A DNA stretch of 64,000 nucleotides. It comes from an uncultured Clostridia bacterium (GTDB lineage: Bacteria; Bacillota; Clostridia; Christensenellales; UBA1750). Both the position numbers and the translations under genes were made by a program. How positions within the stretch are numbered: the stretch's first letter is position 1; each line of letters begins with the position of its first letter. Positions 8,746 to 19,381 of the stretch are shown piece after piece. The DNA lies in contig CANQPP010000003.1 in the NCBI GenBank assembly GCA_947625765.1, positions 1 through 64,000 on the forward strand. The letters run 5' to 3'. Below the pieces are notes generated by a model that was given only the letters and a program-made list of their open reading frames with translations, ran no database searches and was not told where the DNA came from.

Positions 8746-9924
8746 ATGGATCGCATCTATCTGGACAACGCCGCCACCTGCGGCCTGCTTCCCGAGGTCG
8801 TGGAAGCCATGCAGCCGGTGCTCGCCGGCAAGCCCGTGAACGCCTCCAGCGTGCACGCCTTCGGCCGCGACGCCAAGAAGCTGCTGGATGAAGCCCGCGA
8901 GAAGGTCGCCAAGGCCCTTGGCGCCAAGAAGGAGGAGATCTTCTTCACCTCCGGCGGCAGCGAGGCCGACAACTGGGCCATCAAGGGCACCGCCGGCATC
9001 AAGGGCCGCGGCCACATCATCACCTCCGCCATCGAGCACCACGCGGTGCTGCACACCTGCCAGGCGCTGGAAAAGCAGGGCTTCCAGGTGACATATCTGC
9101 CCGTGGACGAATACGGCCTGGTGGACCCCAAGGCCGTGGAGGACGCCATCCGCGAGGACACCATCCTGGTCTCCATCATGGCGGCCAACAACGAGATCGG
9201 CACCATCGAGCCCATCGAGGAGATCGGCGCCATCTGCAAGGCCCACAAGGTCCCCTTCCACACCGACGCGGTGCAGGCCGTGGGGCATATGGAGATCCGG
9301 GTGCACGAGATGAACATCGACATGCTCTCCCTCTCCGGCCACAAGCTGGGCGCTCCCCAGGGCGTGGGCGTCCTGTACGTCCGCACGGGCCTGCGCCTGC
9401 AGAACCTGATCGACGGCGGCGCCCAGGAGCGCAGCCGCCGCGCGGGCACGGAGAACATGCTGGGCATCGTGGGCCTGGGCCGCGCCATAGAGCTTGCCAC
9501 CGAGAACATGGAGAAGAACAACGCCTACGAGACCGCCCTGCGCGACAAGCTCATCCACGGCATCCTGGACACCATCCCCGATTCCCGGCTCAACGGCCAC
9601 CCCACCCGCCGCCTGCCCGGCAACGTGAACGTCTGCATCCGCTACATCGAGGGCGAATCCCTTCTGCTCCTGCTGGATATGAACGGCATCGCCGCCTCCT
9701 CCGGCTCGGCCTGCACCTCCGGCTCCCTGGACCCCAGCCACGTGCTGCTGGCCATCGGCCTGCCCCACGAGATCGCCCACGGTTCCCTGCGCTTAACGCT
9801 CAACCACCTAAACACCGAGGAGGAGATCGACCGCACCATCCAGGCCCTCAAGCCCATCGTGGAGCGCCTGCGCGCGATGTCTCCCCTGTTCAACCAGCAA
9901 AAAGGAGGAAGCCAGCTTGTATAG
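8746..9924 (+). CDS. nifS: Cysteine desulfurase
   Basis: IYLDNAATC, FTSGGSEADNWAIKG, SLSGHKLGAPQGVGVLYVR, ASSGSACTSGSLDPSHVLLAIG. Confidence 0.95.
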   Translation: MDRIYLDNAATCGLLPEVVEAMQPVLAGKPVNASSVHAFGRDAKKLLDEAREKVAKALGAKKEEIFFTSGGSEADNWAIKGTAGIKGRGHIITSAIEHHAVLHTCQALEKQGFQVTYLPVDEYGLVDPKAVEDAIREDTILVSIMAANNEIGTIEPIEEIGAICKAHKVPFHTDAVQAVGHMEIRVHEMNIDMLSLSGHKLGAPQGVGVLYVRTGLRLQNLIDGGAQERSRRAGTENMLGIVGLGRAIELATENMEKNNAYETALRDKLIHGILDTIPDSRLNGHPTRRLPGNVNVCIRYIEGESLLLLLDMNGIAASSGSACTSGSLDPSHVLLAIGLPHEIAHGSLRLTLNHLNTEEEIDRTIQALKPIVERLRAMSPLFNQQKGGSQLV

Positions 9925-10336
9925 TGAAAAAGTGATGGACCACTTCATGAACCCCCGCAACGTGGGCGAGATCGAGAACCCCTCCGGCACCGGCATCGTC
10001 GGCAACCCCAAGTGCGGCGACATCATGCAGATGTTTTTGCAGATCGAGGACAACGTGATCACGGACGTGAAGTTCAAGACCTTCGGCTGCGGCGCGGCCA
10101 TCGCCACCTCGTCCATGGCCACGGAAATGGTCAAGGGCAAGACCATCGAGGAGGCCCTGAAGCTGACCAACAAGGCCGTGGCGGAGGCGCTGGACGGCCT
10201 GCCGCCGGTCAAGATGCACTGCTCCCTGCTGGCCGAGCAGGCCTTAAAGGAAGCGCTGGAGGATTACTTTACGAAGAACAACATCCCCCTCCCCGAGGGC
10301 TTCACCAAGCCCAACGTGGAGGAGGACGAGGACTAA
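9917..10336 (+). CDS. nifU: Fe-S cluster assembly scaffold NifU/IscU
   Basis: YSEKVMDHFMNPRNVGEI, GNPKCGDIMQMFLQI, TFGCGAAIATSSMATEMVKGKT, PVKMHCSLLAEQAL. Confidence 0.95.
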   Translation: MYSEKVMDHFMNPRNVGEIENPSGTGIVGNPKCGDIMQMFLQIEDNVITDVKFKTFGCGAAIATSSMATEMVKGKTIEEALKLTNKAVAEALDGLPPVKMHCSLLAEQALKEALEDYFTKNNIPLPEGFTKPNVEEDED

Positions 10337-10372
10337 GAGTCCCAGACAAAAAACAAACGGGGGTAGATCGAT

Positions 10373-11203
10373 ATGGACCTAAACACCAGAGTGCTTCTGA
10401 ACAACGGCACCATGATGCCTGTCCTGGGCCTGGGCGTGTTCCTCTCCAAGGACGGCGAGGAGACCTACAACGCCGTGCGCTGGGCTCTGGAGGCCGGCTA
10501 CCGCCACATCGACACCGCGGCGGTGTACGGCAACGAGGAGAGCGTGGGCCGCGCCATCCGGGACAGCGGCATTCCCCGGGAAGAGCTGTTCGTGACCACC
10601 AAGCTGTGGAACACCCGCATCCGCGCCCACGAGGAGGACCAGGCCTTCGCCGAGAGCCTCAAGAAGCTGCGGATGGACTACGTGGATCTGTACCTCATCC
10701 ACTGGCCCGTGCGCGAGGAGCAGGGCTACCTGCGCGCCTGGAGCAAGCTGGAGAGCTACGCCAAGCAGGGCCGCGCCAAGGCCATCGGCGTGAGCAACTA
10801 CCACATCCACCACCTGCAGGACGTTCTGGACCACTGCGAGATCAAGCCCGCCGTGGACCAGGTGGAGTGCCACCCGGAGCTGAGCCAGGTGGAGCTTGCC
10901 GACTTCTGCCAGAAGAACGGCATCGTGTTCGAGCCCTGGAGCCCCTTGGGCCGCGGCAAGCTGCTCTCCAACGAGACGCTCACCGCCATCGCACAGGCCC
11001 ACGGCAAGACGAGCGCGCAGGTGATCCTGCGCTGGGACATCCAGCGGGGCTTCGTGAACATCCCCAAGTCCGTGCACAGGGAGCGCATCATCGAGAACGC
11101 CGACGTGTTCGACTTCTCCCTGACCCCCGAGGAGATGGAGGCCATCTTCGCCCTCAACAAGAACGAGAGGATCGGCTCCGACCCCGAGACCTTCACCTTC
11201 TAA
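10373..11203 (+). CDS. Aldo/keto reductase
   Basis: LGLGVFLSKDGEETYNAVRWALEAGYRHIDTAAVYGNEE; YVDLYLIHWPV; AIGVSNYHIHHL. Confidence 0.93.
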   Translation: MDLNTRVLLNNGTMMPVLGLGVFLSKDGEETYNAVRWALEAGYRHIDTAAVYGNEESVGRAIRDSGIPREELFVTTKLWNTRIRAHEEDQAFAESLKKLRMDYVDLYLIHWPVREEQGYLRAWSKLESYAKQGRAKAIGVSNYHIHHLQDVLDHCEIKPAVDQVECHPELSQVELADFCQKNGIVFEPWSPLGRGKLLSNETLTAIAQAHGKTSAQVILRWDIQRGFVNIPKSVHRERIIENADVFDFSLTPEEMEAIFALNKNERIGSDPETFTF

Positions 11204-11287
11204 GGCGCGTTTTCTTGGCGGCGCAGCCAGCCAAAAGCGGCTCCTACGCATTTTTCACGCGGAGGGGCCGCTTTTTGGCCGTATCTC

Positions 11288-11316
11288 TTGACAGGGGCTG
11301 GGAAATGGCATATACT
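11288..11316 (+). promoter_or_regulatory. Sigma-A type promoter of the fab/acc operon
   Basis: TTGACA - 17 nt - TATACT. Confidence 0.8.
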
Positions 11317-11321
11317 TTGTT

Positions 11322-11336
11322 TTGCTAACTAATCAA
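11322..11336. promoter_or_regulatory. Imperfect palindrome, candidate MarR/FabT operator
   Basis: TTGCTAACTAATCAA immediately after the -10, upstream of the MarR-family gene. Confidence 0.35.
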
Positions 11337-11365
11337 TTCCCGGCAAAGGCAGGCGGCGGCGGACC

Positions 11366-11842
11366 ATGGACGAATTTCAGCGGGCGCTCAACGTCCTTCT
11401 GACGGAGACCTATCGCTCCATCCTCAAGGTCGAGGAGGGGATGGCCCGCGAGCAGTCGCACATGGACGTCACCATCAGCGAGCTGCACATGATCGAGGCC
11501 ATCGCCAAGGCCAAGGAAAAGGGCCTGACCATCACGGACATCGCCCAGGACCAGTCCCTGTCCCTGCCCACGGTCACCGTGGCCATCAACAAGCTGGTCA
11601 AGAAGGGGCTGGTGGAGAAGGTCCGCAGCGACCGGGACGGCCGCGTGGTGCACGTGCGCTGCACGCGCCAGGGCGAGCGGGCCAACACCGCCCACCGCTT
11701 TTTTCACAGAAATATGCTGCTGGAAGTGACCGATGGCCTGGACCAGGCGGAACGGGACGCGCTCCTGAACGGGACGCGGAAGATCCACCGCTTCTTCCGG
11801 GACGCGGAACTCCGGCTTGCCGAAAAGGAGAAACGCCCATGA
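11366..11842 (+). CDS. MarR family transcriptional regulator (FabT-like by context)
   Basis: ISELHMIEAIAKAKEKGLTITDIAQDQSLSLPTVTVAINKLVKKGLVEKVRSDRDGR wHTH; first gene of fab operon. Confidence 0.85.
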   Translation: MDEFQRALNVLLTETYRSILKVEEGMAREQSHMDVTISELHMIEAIAKAKEKGLTITDIAQDQSLSLPTVTVAINKLVKKGLVEKVRSDRDGRVVHVRCTRQGERANTAHRFFHRNMLLEVTDGLDQAERDALLNGTRKIHRFFRDAELRLAEKEKRP

Positions 11843-12804
11843 GCCTTCGCATACTGGGTACGGGCAGCGCCCTGCCCGCCCACGTGGTCACCAACGAGGA
11901 CATGACCCATCTGGTGGAGACCAGCGACGAATGGATCACCACGCGCACGGGCATCCGGGAGCGCCGGGTGCTGACGGACGAGAGCCTGACGGACCTGTCC
12001 GTCCTGGCCGCCGAGCGCGCCCTGCAGGATGCGAGTATCCCGAAGGAGAGCATCGACCTAGTCCTCTGCACCACCGTCCGGGGCGAGGCCGTCACCCCCG
12101 CGCAGGCCTGTCTGACCTCCCTACGCTTAGGTCTCTCCTGCCCCGCCTTCGACATCAACGCCGCCTGCGCGGGCTTCATCTACGCCCTGCAGCTGGCCGC
12201 CGCCTATCTGCAGGCGGGCTTCGCCAAACGCATCCTGCTGCTCAGCGCCGAGGCGGTCTCCTCCCTCTGCGACTGGACGGACCGCGCCACCTGCGTGCTG
12301 TTCGGCGACGCGGCCACGGCTGTGGTGCTGGAGAAGGGCGGCTGCCTGCTGGACATACTGACCGCCTGCCAGCCGGACGATGAGCTGCTCTTCGCCGGCG
12401 CGCCCTACGGCAACAGCCCCTTCCGCAAGGGCCAGCCGCGCAGCCCCTACCTCTACATGAACGGGCAGGAGGTCTACAAGTTCGCGGTGCACGCGGTGGT
12501 GAGCAGCCTGACCACGCTTCTGGAACGCAACCTCTTAGACCCCTCGGACGTGGACCACTACATACTCCACCAGGCCAACTACCGCATCCTGGAGGCCGCG
12601 CGGACCCGCCTGCACCAGCCGAGGGAGAAGTTCCCCCTGATCCTGGACAAGTGCGGCAACACCTCGTCCGCCTCCGCGCCCCTGGCGCTGGACAAGGCCA
12701 ACCGCGAGGGGCAGTTAAAGAAGGGCGAGCTTCTGGCCTTCAGCGCCTTCGGCGCGGGCCTCTCTTACGCCGCCGCCCTGCTCCGCTGGGACAAGGGAGA
12801 ATAA
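11839..12804 (+). CDS. fabH: Beta-ketoacyl-ACP synthase III
   Basis: EWITTRTGIRERR, DINAACAGFIYAL, LHQANYRILEAARTRL, KCGNTSSASAPLAL. Confidence 0.95.
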   Translation: MSLRILGTGSALPAHVVTNEDMTHLVETSDEWITTRTGIRERRVLTDESLTDLSVLAAERALQDASIPKESIDLVLCTTVRGEAVTPAQACLTSLRLGLSCPAFDINAACAGFIYALQLAAAYLQAGFAKRILLLSAEAVSSLCDWTDRATCVLFGDAATAVVLEKGGCLLDILTACQPDDELLFAGAPYGNSPFRKGQPRSPYLYMNGQEVYKFAVHAVVSSLTTLLERNLLDPSDVDHYILHQANYRILEAARTRLHQPREKFPLILDKCGNTSSASAPLALDKANREGQLKKGELLAFSAFGAGLSYAAALLRWDKGE

Positions 12805-12892
12805 ACTTAAAGCACAAGCCTTTCCTAAGGGGAACTTTTCCCCTTTCCATAAGGGAACCCACGTATACTTTTTAAAATGGAGGTAGTTTCAC

Positions 12893-13111
12893 ATGTTTGA
12901 AAAGGTAGCCCAGATCCTGGCCGATTACAAGGACATCGACGTTTCGACCATCAAGCCCGAATCCACGCTGGAGGAGCTGGAGATCGACTCCCTGGACACC
13001 GCGGAGCTCATCATGAACATGGAGGATGAGTTCGGCGTCACCATCAAGATGGACCAGCCCGTAACGACCGTGCAGGAGGTCGTCTCCCTGGTCGAGGCCA
13101 GCGTACAATGA
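12893..13111 (+). CDS. acpP: Acyl carrier protein
   Basis: EELEIDSLDTAELIMNMEDEFGV phosphopantetheine motif (DSLD). Confidence 0.95.
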   Translation: MFEKVAQILADYKDIDVSTIKPESTLEELEIDSLDTAELIMNMEDEFGVTIKMDQPVTTVQEVVSLVEASVQ

Positions 13112-14052
13112 AGACGGAGCTTTGCAGCCTCTTAGGGATCGAAAAGCCCATCCTGCAGGGCGGCATGGCCTGGATCGCCGACGCGCGCCTGGCCGCCGCG
13201 GTCTCCAACGCCGGTGGCCTTGGCATCATCTCCGCCATGAACGCCGGGCCCGACTACCTGCGGGAGCAGATCGGGCAGGCCCGGCAGCTTACGGATAAGC
13301 CCTTCGGTGTCAACATCATGCTGATGAGCCCCCACGTGGACGCGGTGGCCCAGGTGGTGATCGAGGAGCAGGTGCCCGTTCTGACCACGGGCGCGGGCCT
13401 TCCCTCCAAGTACATGAAGGGCTGGACGGCGGCCGGCATCAAGGTGCTGCCCGTCGTTCCCTCCACGGCCATGGCCAAGATGTGCCAGCGCCTGGGCGCC
13501 AGCGCGGTCATCGCCGAGGGCGGCGAGTCCGGCGGGCACGTGGGCGACCTGACCACCATGGCCTTAACGCCCCAGGTGGTGGACGCCGTCACCATCCCCG
13601 TGGTGGCCGCCGGCGGCATCGCGGACGGCCGCGGCATGGCCGCCGCCCTGGCCCTGGGCGCGGTGGGCGTGCAGATCGGCACCCGCTTCCTGGTGGCCAC
13701 GGAGTGCGGCGTGCACCCCAACTACAAGCAGAAGATCCTAAAGGCCAGGGACATCGACACCTTGGTCACCGGCCGCCGCCTGGGCCACCCGGTGCGCAGC
13801 CTCAAGACCCCCTTCTCCCGCGGCTATGCGGAGATCGAGTACGCGAGCGATACCGACGAGGAAACGCTGGAGGCCTACGCCGTGGGCGCGCTGCGCCTGG
13901 CCGCCCAGGAGGGCGACGCAGAGAAGGGCTGCTTCCTGGCCGGACAGATCGCGGGCCTAGTCAAGCAGGAACAGAGCGCACAGGAGATCGTGGATGAGAT
14001 CATGGAGCAGGCGGTGAAGGTGCTATGCAGCATGAGCCGATACGCAAACTAG
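13108..14052 (+). CDS. fabK: Enoyl-ACP reductase II (FMN)
   Basis: GIEKPILQGGMAWIADARLAAAVSNAGGLGIISA; EGGESGGHVGDLTTM; GVQIGTRFLVATEC. Confidence 0.94.
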   Translation: MKTELCSLLGIEKPILQGGMAWIADARLAAAVSNAGGLGIISAMNAGPDYLREQIGQARQLTDKPFGVNIMLMSPHVDAVAQVVIEEQVPVLTTGAGLPSKYMKGWTAAGIKVLPVVPSTAMAKMCQRLGASAVIAEGGESGGHVGDLTTMALTPQVVDAVTIPVVAAGGIADGRGMAAALALGAVGVQIGTRFLVATECGVHPNYKQKILKARDIDTLVTGRRLGHPVRSLKTPFSRGYAEIEYASDTDEETLEAYAVGALRLAAQEGDAEKGCFLAGQIAGLVKQEQSAQEIVDEIMEQAVKVLCSMSRYAN

Positions 14053-14954
14053 CCTTCGTCTTTTCCGGCCAGGGCGCCCAGCACCCCGGCATGGGGAAGG
14101 AGCTGTACGAAACGGACCCCGCCGCCCGCGCGGTCTTTGACCGGCTGGAGGCGCTGCGGCCCGGCACGATCAACAGCTGCTTTTATGGCAGCGCGGAGGA
14201 GCTGCAGGAAACGGAAGTGACCCAGCCCTGCCTCTTTGCCACGGAGCTTGCCATCGCGGCGGCGGTGGAAGCGCGGGGCCTCATCCCCGACGCCGTCGCG
14301 GGCTTCTCTCTTGGGGAGCTTTCCGCGGTCTGCTTTGCCGGCATACTGCCGCCGGAGCGCTGCTTCCCCCTGGTGTGCCTGCGCGCGCGGGAAATGGCCA
14401 GGTGCGCCGCCCAACACCCCGGCGGGATGCTGGCCGTGTTGCGCCTAAACACCCAACAGGTGGAGGAGATCTGCGCAGGGCTTGAAAACGCCTGGCCGGT
14501 CAACTACAACTGCCCGGGCCAGACGGTCTGCGCCGCCGCCCGGGAGAGCCTGCCCGTCTTGGAGGAGGCCGTGAAGGCCGCCGGCGGCCGCTGCCTGCCC
14601 CTGAAGGTGAGCGGTCCCTTCCACAGCCCGTATATGAACGGGGCCGCGGAGGCGTTGACGGCCGCCCTGCAAGCGGAGACGCCGCAGCCGCCCCGCATGC
14701 CCGTGTACGCGAACCTGACCGCCCGCCCCTACGAGGATGCGCGCGCCACGCTGCCCCCGCAGTGCTGCTCGCCCGTCCGCTGGGAGGAGAGCATCCGGGA
14801 AATGGCCAAAGAGGGCATCTGCGACTTTGTGGAGATCGGCCCCGGCAAGGTGCTCGCGGGCCTTATCAAGAAGATCGACGGGAGCCTGCGCGTATTCAGC
14901 GTAGAGGACCCGGCGGGCCTGGACCGTTTGATGGAGGAGATCCCTCATGCTTAA
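14025..14954 (+). CDS. fabD: Malonyl-CoA:ACP transacylase
   Basis: AFVFSGQGAQHPGMGKELYE; VAGFSLGELSAVCFAG; SGPFHSPYMNGAA. Confidence 0.95.
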   Translation: MQHEPIRKLAFVFSGQGAQHPGMGKELYETDPAARAVFDRLEALRPGTINSCFYGSAEELQETEVTQPCLFATELAIAAAVEARGLIPDAVAGFSLGELSAVCFAGILPPERCFPLVCLRAREMARCAAQHPGGMLAVLRLNTQQVEEICAGLENAWPVNYNCPGQTVCAAARESLPVLEEAVKAAGGRCLPLKVSGPFHSPYMNGAAEALTAALQAETPQPPRMPVYANLTARPYEDARATLPPQCCSPVRWEESIREMAKEGICDFVEIGPGKVLAGLIKKIDGSLRVFSVEDPAGLDRLMEEIPHA

Positions 14955-15687
14955 AGGACAAAACGCGCTCATCACCGGCGCATCCCGGGGCATCGGCCGC
15001 GCCGTGGCTCTGGAGCTGGCCCGGCAGGGCGCGAACGTGTGCTTCTTCTACGCGGGCAACAACGTGGCCGCGCAGGAGACGCTCTCCCTTCTGGCCGAAA
15101 CGGGCGTGAAAAGCCGCGCCATGAAGGTGGACGTATCCGACGAGCAGGCGGTCGCCCAGGCCGTCAAGGAGGCGGAGGCGGACTTCGGCCCCTTCCAGAT
15201 CCTCGTCAACAACGCCGGACGCACCGTGGACAAGCTCGCCCTGCAGCTGAGCGCGGAGGACTTTTCCGCCGTGCTGGACGTGAACCTCAAGGGCGCCTTC
15301 TTCGTCACCCGCGCCCTGTACCGCAGCTTCATGCGGCAGAAGTACGGCCGCATCGTCAACATAAGCTCCGTCGCCGGGCTGATGGGCAACCCCGGCCAGG
15401 CCGCCTACGCCGCCTCCAAGGCGGGGCTGATCGGCCTTACCAAGACCATCGCCAAGGAGCTGGCCAAGCGCGGCGTCACCTGCAACGCGGTGGCCCCCGG
15501 CTTCGTGGAGACGGACATGACCGCCTCCATGCCCAAGGCCGCGCTGGAAGCGGGCGTCGCCGCCATCCCCGCGGGCCGCATCGGCCGCCCCGAGGAGATC
15601 GCCGCCCTGTGCGCCTTCCTGGCCTCCCCGGCGGCCTCCTACATCACCGGCGAGGTGATCCGCGCGGACGGCGGCCTGGGGATGTAG
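14947..15687 (+). CDS. fabG: 3-oxoacyl-ACP reductase
   Basis: ALITGASRGIGRAVALELARQGANV; YAASKAGLIGLTKTIAKELAKRGVTCNAVAPGF. Confidence 0.95.
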   Translation: MLKGQNALITGASRGIGRAVALELARQGANVCFFYAGNNVAAQETLSLLAETGVKSRAMKVDVSDEQAVAQAVKEAEADFGPFQILVNNAGRTVDKLALQLSAEDFSAVLDVNLKGAFFVTRALYRSFMRQKYGRIVNISSVAGLMGNPGQAAYAASKAGLIGLTKTIAKELAKRGVTCNAVAPGFVETDMTASMPKAALEAGVAAIPAGRIGRPEEIAALCAFLASPAASYITGEVIRADGGLGM

Positions 15688-15740
15688 GGCCAGACCATAC
15701 GCTTCTTTACTACTTTTAGGTTTTAGGAGGATCTTGAACC

Positions 15741-16973
15741 TTGCGCAGAGTCGTTATCACCGGCGTCGGGGCGGTCACCCCCGTGGGCCTGAACGCGGAG
15801 GAGCTGTTCCGCAGTCTGACCGCGGGCGTGTGCGGCATCGGCCCCATCACCAAATTCGACACCGAGGGCTTCGAGGTCAAGCTCGCCGCCGAGGTCAAGG
15901 GCTTCGACCCCGTGCCCATCATGGGCAAGGAGATGGCCCGCAAGTCCGACCCCTTCATGGCCTACGCCTACGCCGCCGCGCTGGAAGCCATGGCGCAGAG
16001 CGGGCTGGAGGGGAACATAGAGCCCGAGCGCCTGGGCGTGTACGTGGGCTCCGGCATCGGCGGCATGCTCACCTTCATCAACGAGACCGCAAAGCTCATG
16101 AACCGCGGCCCCTCCCGCGTGTCTCCCTTCTTCATCCCCACGATGATCGCCAACATCGCCACGGGCAACATCGCCATCCGCTTTAAGGCCAAGGGCCCCA
16201 CGCTGCCCGTGACCACCGCCTGCGCCACCGGCACCAACGCCGTGGGCGAGGCCTACCGCGCCATCGCCTTTGGCTTTGCCGACGCGATCCTCTCCGGCGG
16301 GTCCGAAGCGGCCATCACGCCCCTGGGCGTCGCGGGCTTCACCAACTGCAAGGCGCTCACCCGCAGGGACGACCCCGCCACCGCCTGCGTGCCCTTCGAT
16401 AAGCGCAGGGACGGCTTCGTGATCGGCGAGGGCGCGGGAATATTGGTCCTTGAGGAGCTGGAGCACGCTAAACGCCGCGGCGCGCCGATCCTGGCCGAGG
16501 TCGTGGGCTATGGCAACACCTGCGACGCCCACCACGTCACCGCCCCGGACGAGAGCGCTCTCTCCCCCGCCGCGGCCATACGGCAGGCGCTGGAGCAGGG
16601 TGGCTACACCTCCGGCGAAACGCTGTACGTAAACGCCCACGGCACCTCCACGCCCTTAAACGACAAGACCGAGACCAAGGCCCTCAAGCTCGCCCTGGGC
16701 GAGGATGCCTACCGGGCCCAGATCAGCTCCACCAAGTCCATGACCGGCCACATGCTGGGCGCAACCGGCGCGGTGGAGGCGATCGCCTGCGCGCAGGCAC
16801 TGGCCGGAGCCGTACTGCCCCCCACCATCGGCTACGCAGAGCCGGACGAGGACTGCGACCTGGACTATATCCCGGGCCAGGCGCGCCACGTGCAGGCGGA
16901 CATCGCCATCTCCACCTCCCTGGGCTTCGGCGGCCACAACGCCTGCCTGGCCCTGCGGCCCTGGAAGGCGTAA
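15741..16973 (+). CDS. fabF: Beta-ketoacyl-ACP synthase II (TTG start)
   Basis: RRVVITGVGAVTPVGLN; TTACATGTNAVGEAYRAI; NAHGTSTPLNDKTETKAL. Confidence 0.95.
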   Translation: MRRVVITGVGAVTPVGLNAEELFRSLTAGVCGIGPITKFDTEGFEVKLAAEVKGFDPVPIMGKEMARKSDPFMAYAYAAALEAMAQSGLEGNIEPERLGVYVGSGIGGMLTFINETAKLMNRGPSRVSPFFIPTMIANIATGNIAIRFKAKGPTLPVTTACATGTNAVGEAYRAIAFGFADAILSGGSEAAITPLGVAGFTNCKALTRRDDPATACVPFDKRRDGFVIGEGAGILVLEELEHAKRRGAPILAEVVGYGNTCDAHHVTAPDESALSPAAAIRQALEQGGYTSGETLYVNAHGTSTPLNDKTETKALKLALGEDAYRAQISSTKSMTGHMLGATGAVEAIACAQALAGAVLPPTIGYAEPDEDCDLDYIPGQARHVQADIAISTSLGFGGHNACLALRPWKA

Positions 16974-17007
16974 AGGGCAAAGGCCCCAAACAAGGAGGAG
17001 AAGACGG

Positions 17008-17472
17008 ATGAACATCAACATCGAGGAGCTGCGCGCCCTGGCCGCCCTGCTAAACGAGCAGGATCTGAGCGCCCTGGAGCTGACGGAGGGGGATTCCCGC
17101 ATCCGTTTGGAGCGCGCCTGCGCCGCCGCGCCCGCGCCCGCTCCATCTCCTGCGCCCATGCCGGAGCCAGCGCCGCAGGCCGAGCCGGTCCCCGCGCCCG
17201 CGCCGGAGCCTATGCAGGGCGGCGTGGACTTTAACCGGCTGACGGAGGTCAAGTCGCCCATGGTGGGCGTGTTCTACGCCGCCAAGGACGAGAACTCCCG
17301 CCCCTTCGTCTCCGTGGGCGATTACGTCAAGAAGGGCGACACGCTCTGCATCCTGGAGGCCATGAAGCTCATGAACGAGATCCAGGCCGAGCAGGACGGG
17401 GAGATCGTGGACATCTGCGCCCAGAACGGCGAGCTGGTGGAGTACGGCCAGACGCTGTTCAAGATCTACTAA
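17008..17472 (+). CDS. accB: Acetyl-CoA carboxylase biotin carboxyl carrier protein
   Basis: Ala/Pro linker then KKGDTLCILEAMKLMNEIQAEQDGEI biotinyl domain. Confidence 0.95.
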   Translation: MNINIEELRALAALLNEQDLSALELTEGDSRIRLERACAAAPAPAPSPAPMPEPAPQAEPVPAPAPEPMQGGVDFNRLTEVKSPMVGVFYAAKDENSRPFVSVGDYVKKGDTLCILEAMKLMNEIQAEQDGEIVDICAQNGELVEYGQTLFKIY

Positions 17473-17496
17473 ATCACAGATAAGGGAGGTCTTTCC

Positions 17497-17925
17497 ATGG
17501 ACCGCGAGGAGATCAAGACCATCCTTCCCCACCGGGAGCCCATGCTGCTGGTGGACGAGGTGGAGCTGGACGAGGAAGGCGCGTCCCGGGGCAAGTATCG
17601 GGTGCGCGGGGACGAGTGGTTCCTTTCCGGCCACTTCCCCGGCCTGCCCGTGGTGCCGGGCGTGGTGCTGTGCGAGATCATCGCCCAGTCCGCCTGCGCT
17701 CTGTTCAAGGACGACATGCGCTCCGCCCTGCCCATGTACGCGGGCATCAACAACGTGCGCTTCCGCGGCAGCGTCCGCCCCGGCGACACCTTCGAGACCC
17801 GCGTCACCGTCAAGCGCCGCGTGGCCAACATCGCCTTCCTGTCGGGCGAGGGCTTCGTGGACGGCAAGCGCTGCGTGAGCGGCGAGTTCTCCTTCGCCCT
17901 GGTCCCGCGGGACCAGGTGATGTAA
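17497..17925 (+). CDS. fabZ: 3-hydroxyacyl-ACP dehydratase
   Basis: IKTILPHREPMLLVDEVE; GHFPGLPVVPGVVLCEIIAQ. Confidence 0.95.
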   Translation: MDREEIKTILPHREPMLLVDEVELDEEGASRGKYRVRGDEWFLSGHFPGLPVVPGVVLCEIIAQSACALFKDDMRSALPMYAGINNVRFRGSVRPGDTFETRVTVKRRVANIAFLSGEGFVDGKRCVSGEFSFALVPRDQVM

Positions 17926-18005
17926 GGAAAAAAGGACGCAGGAAAGGCCGCCCCTTTGAGGTCTTGACTTCCCAAAGGAGCGGGGACGGAGGAAGAAAAA
18001 GAGGC

Positions 18006-19358
<1,353 letters not shown>

Positions 19359-19381
19359 ATTAGGATGCAAGGAGGCCGAGC

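Noticed and set aside
10012-11328. 438-aa plus-strand ORF
   Set aside because: Alternate frame of nifU and the aldo/keto reductase; Arg/Gly/Pro/His-rich artefact.
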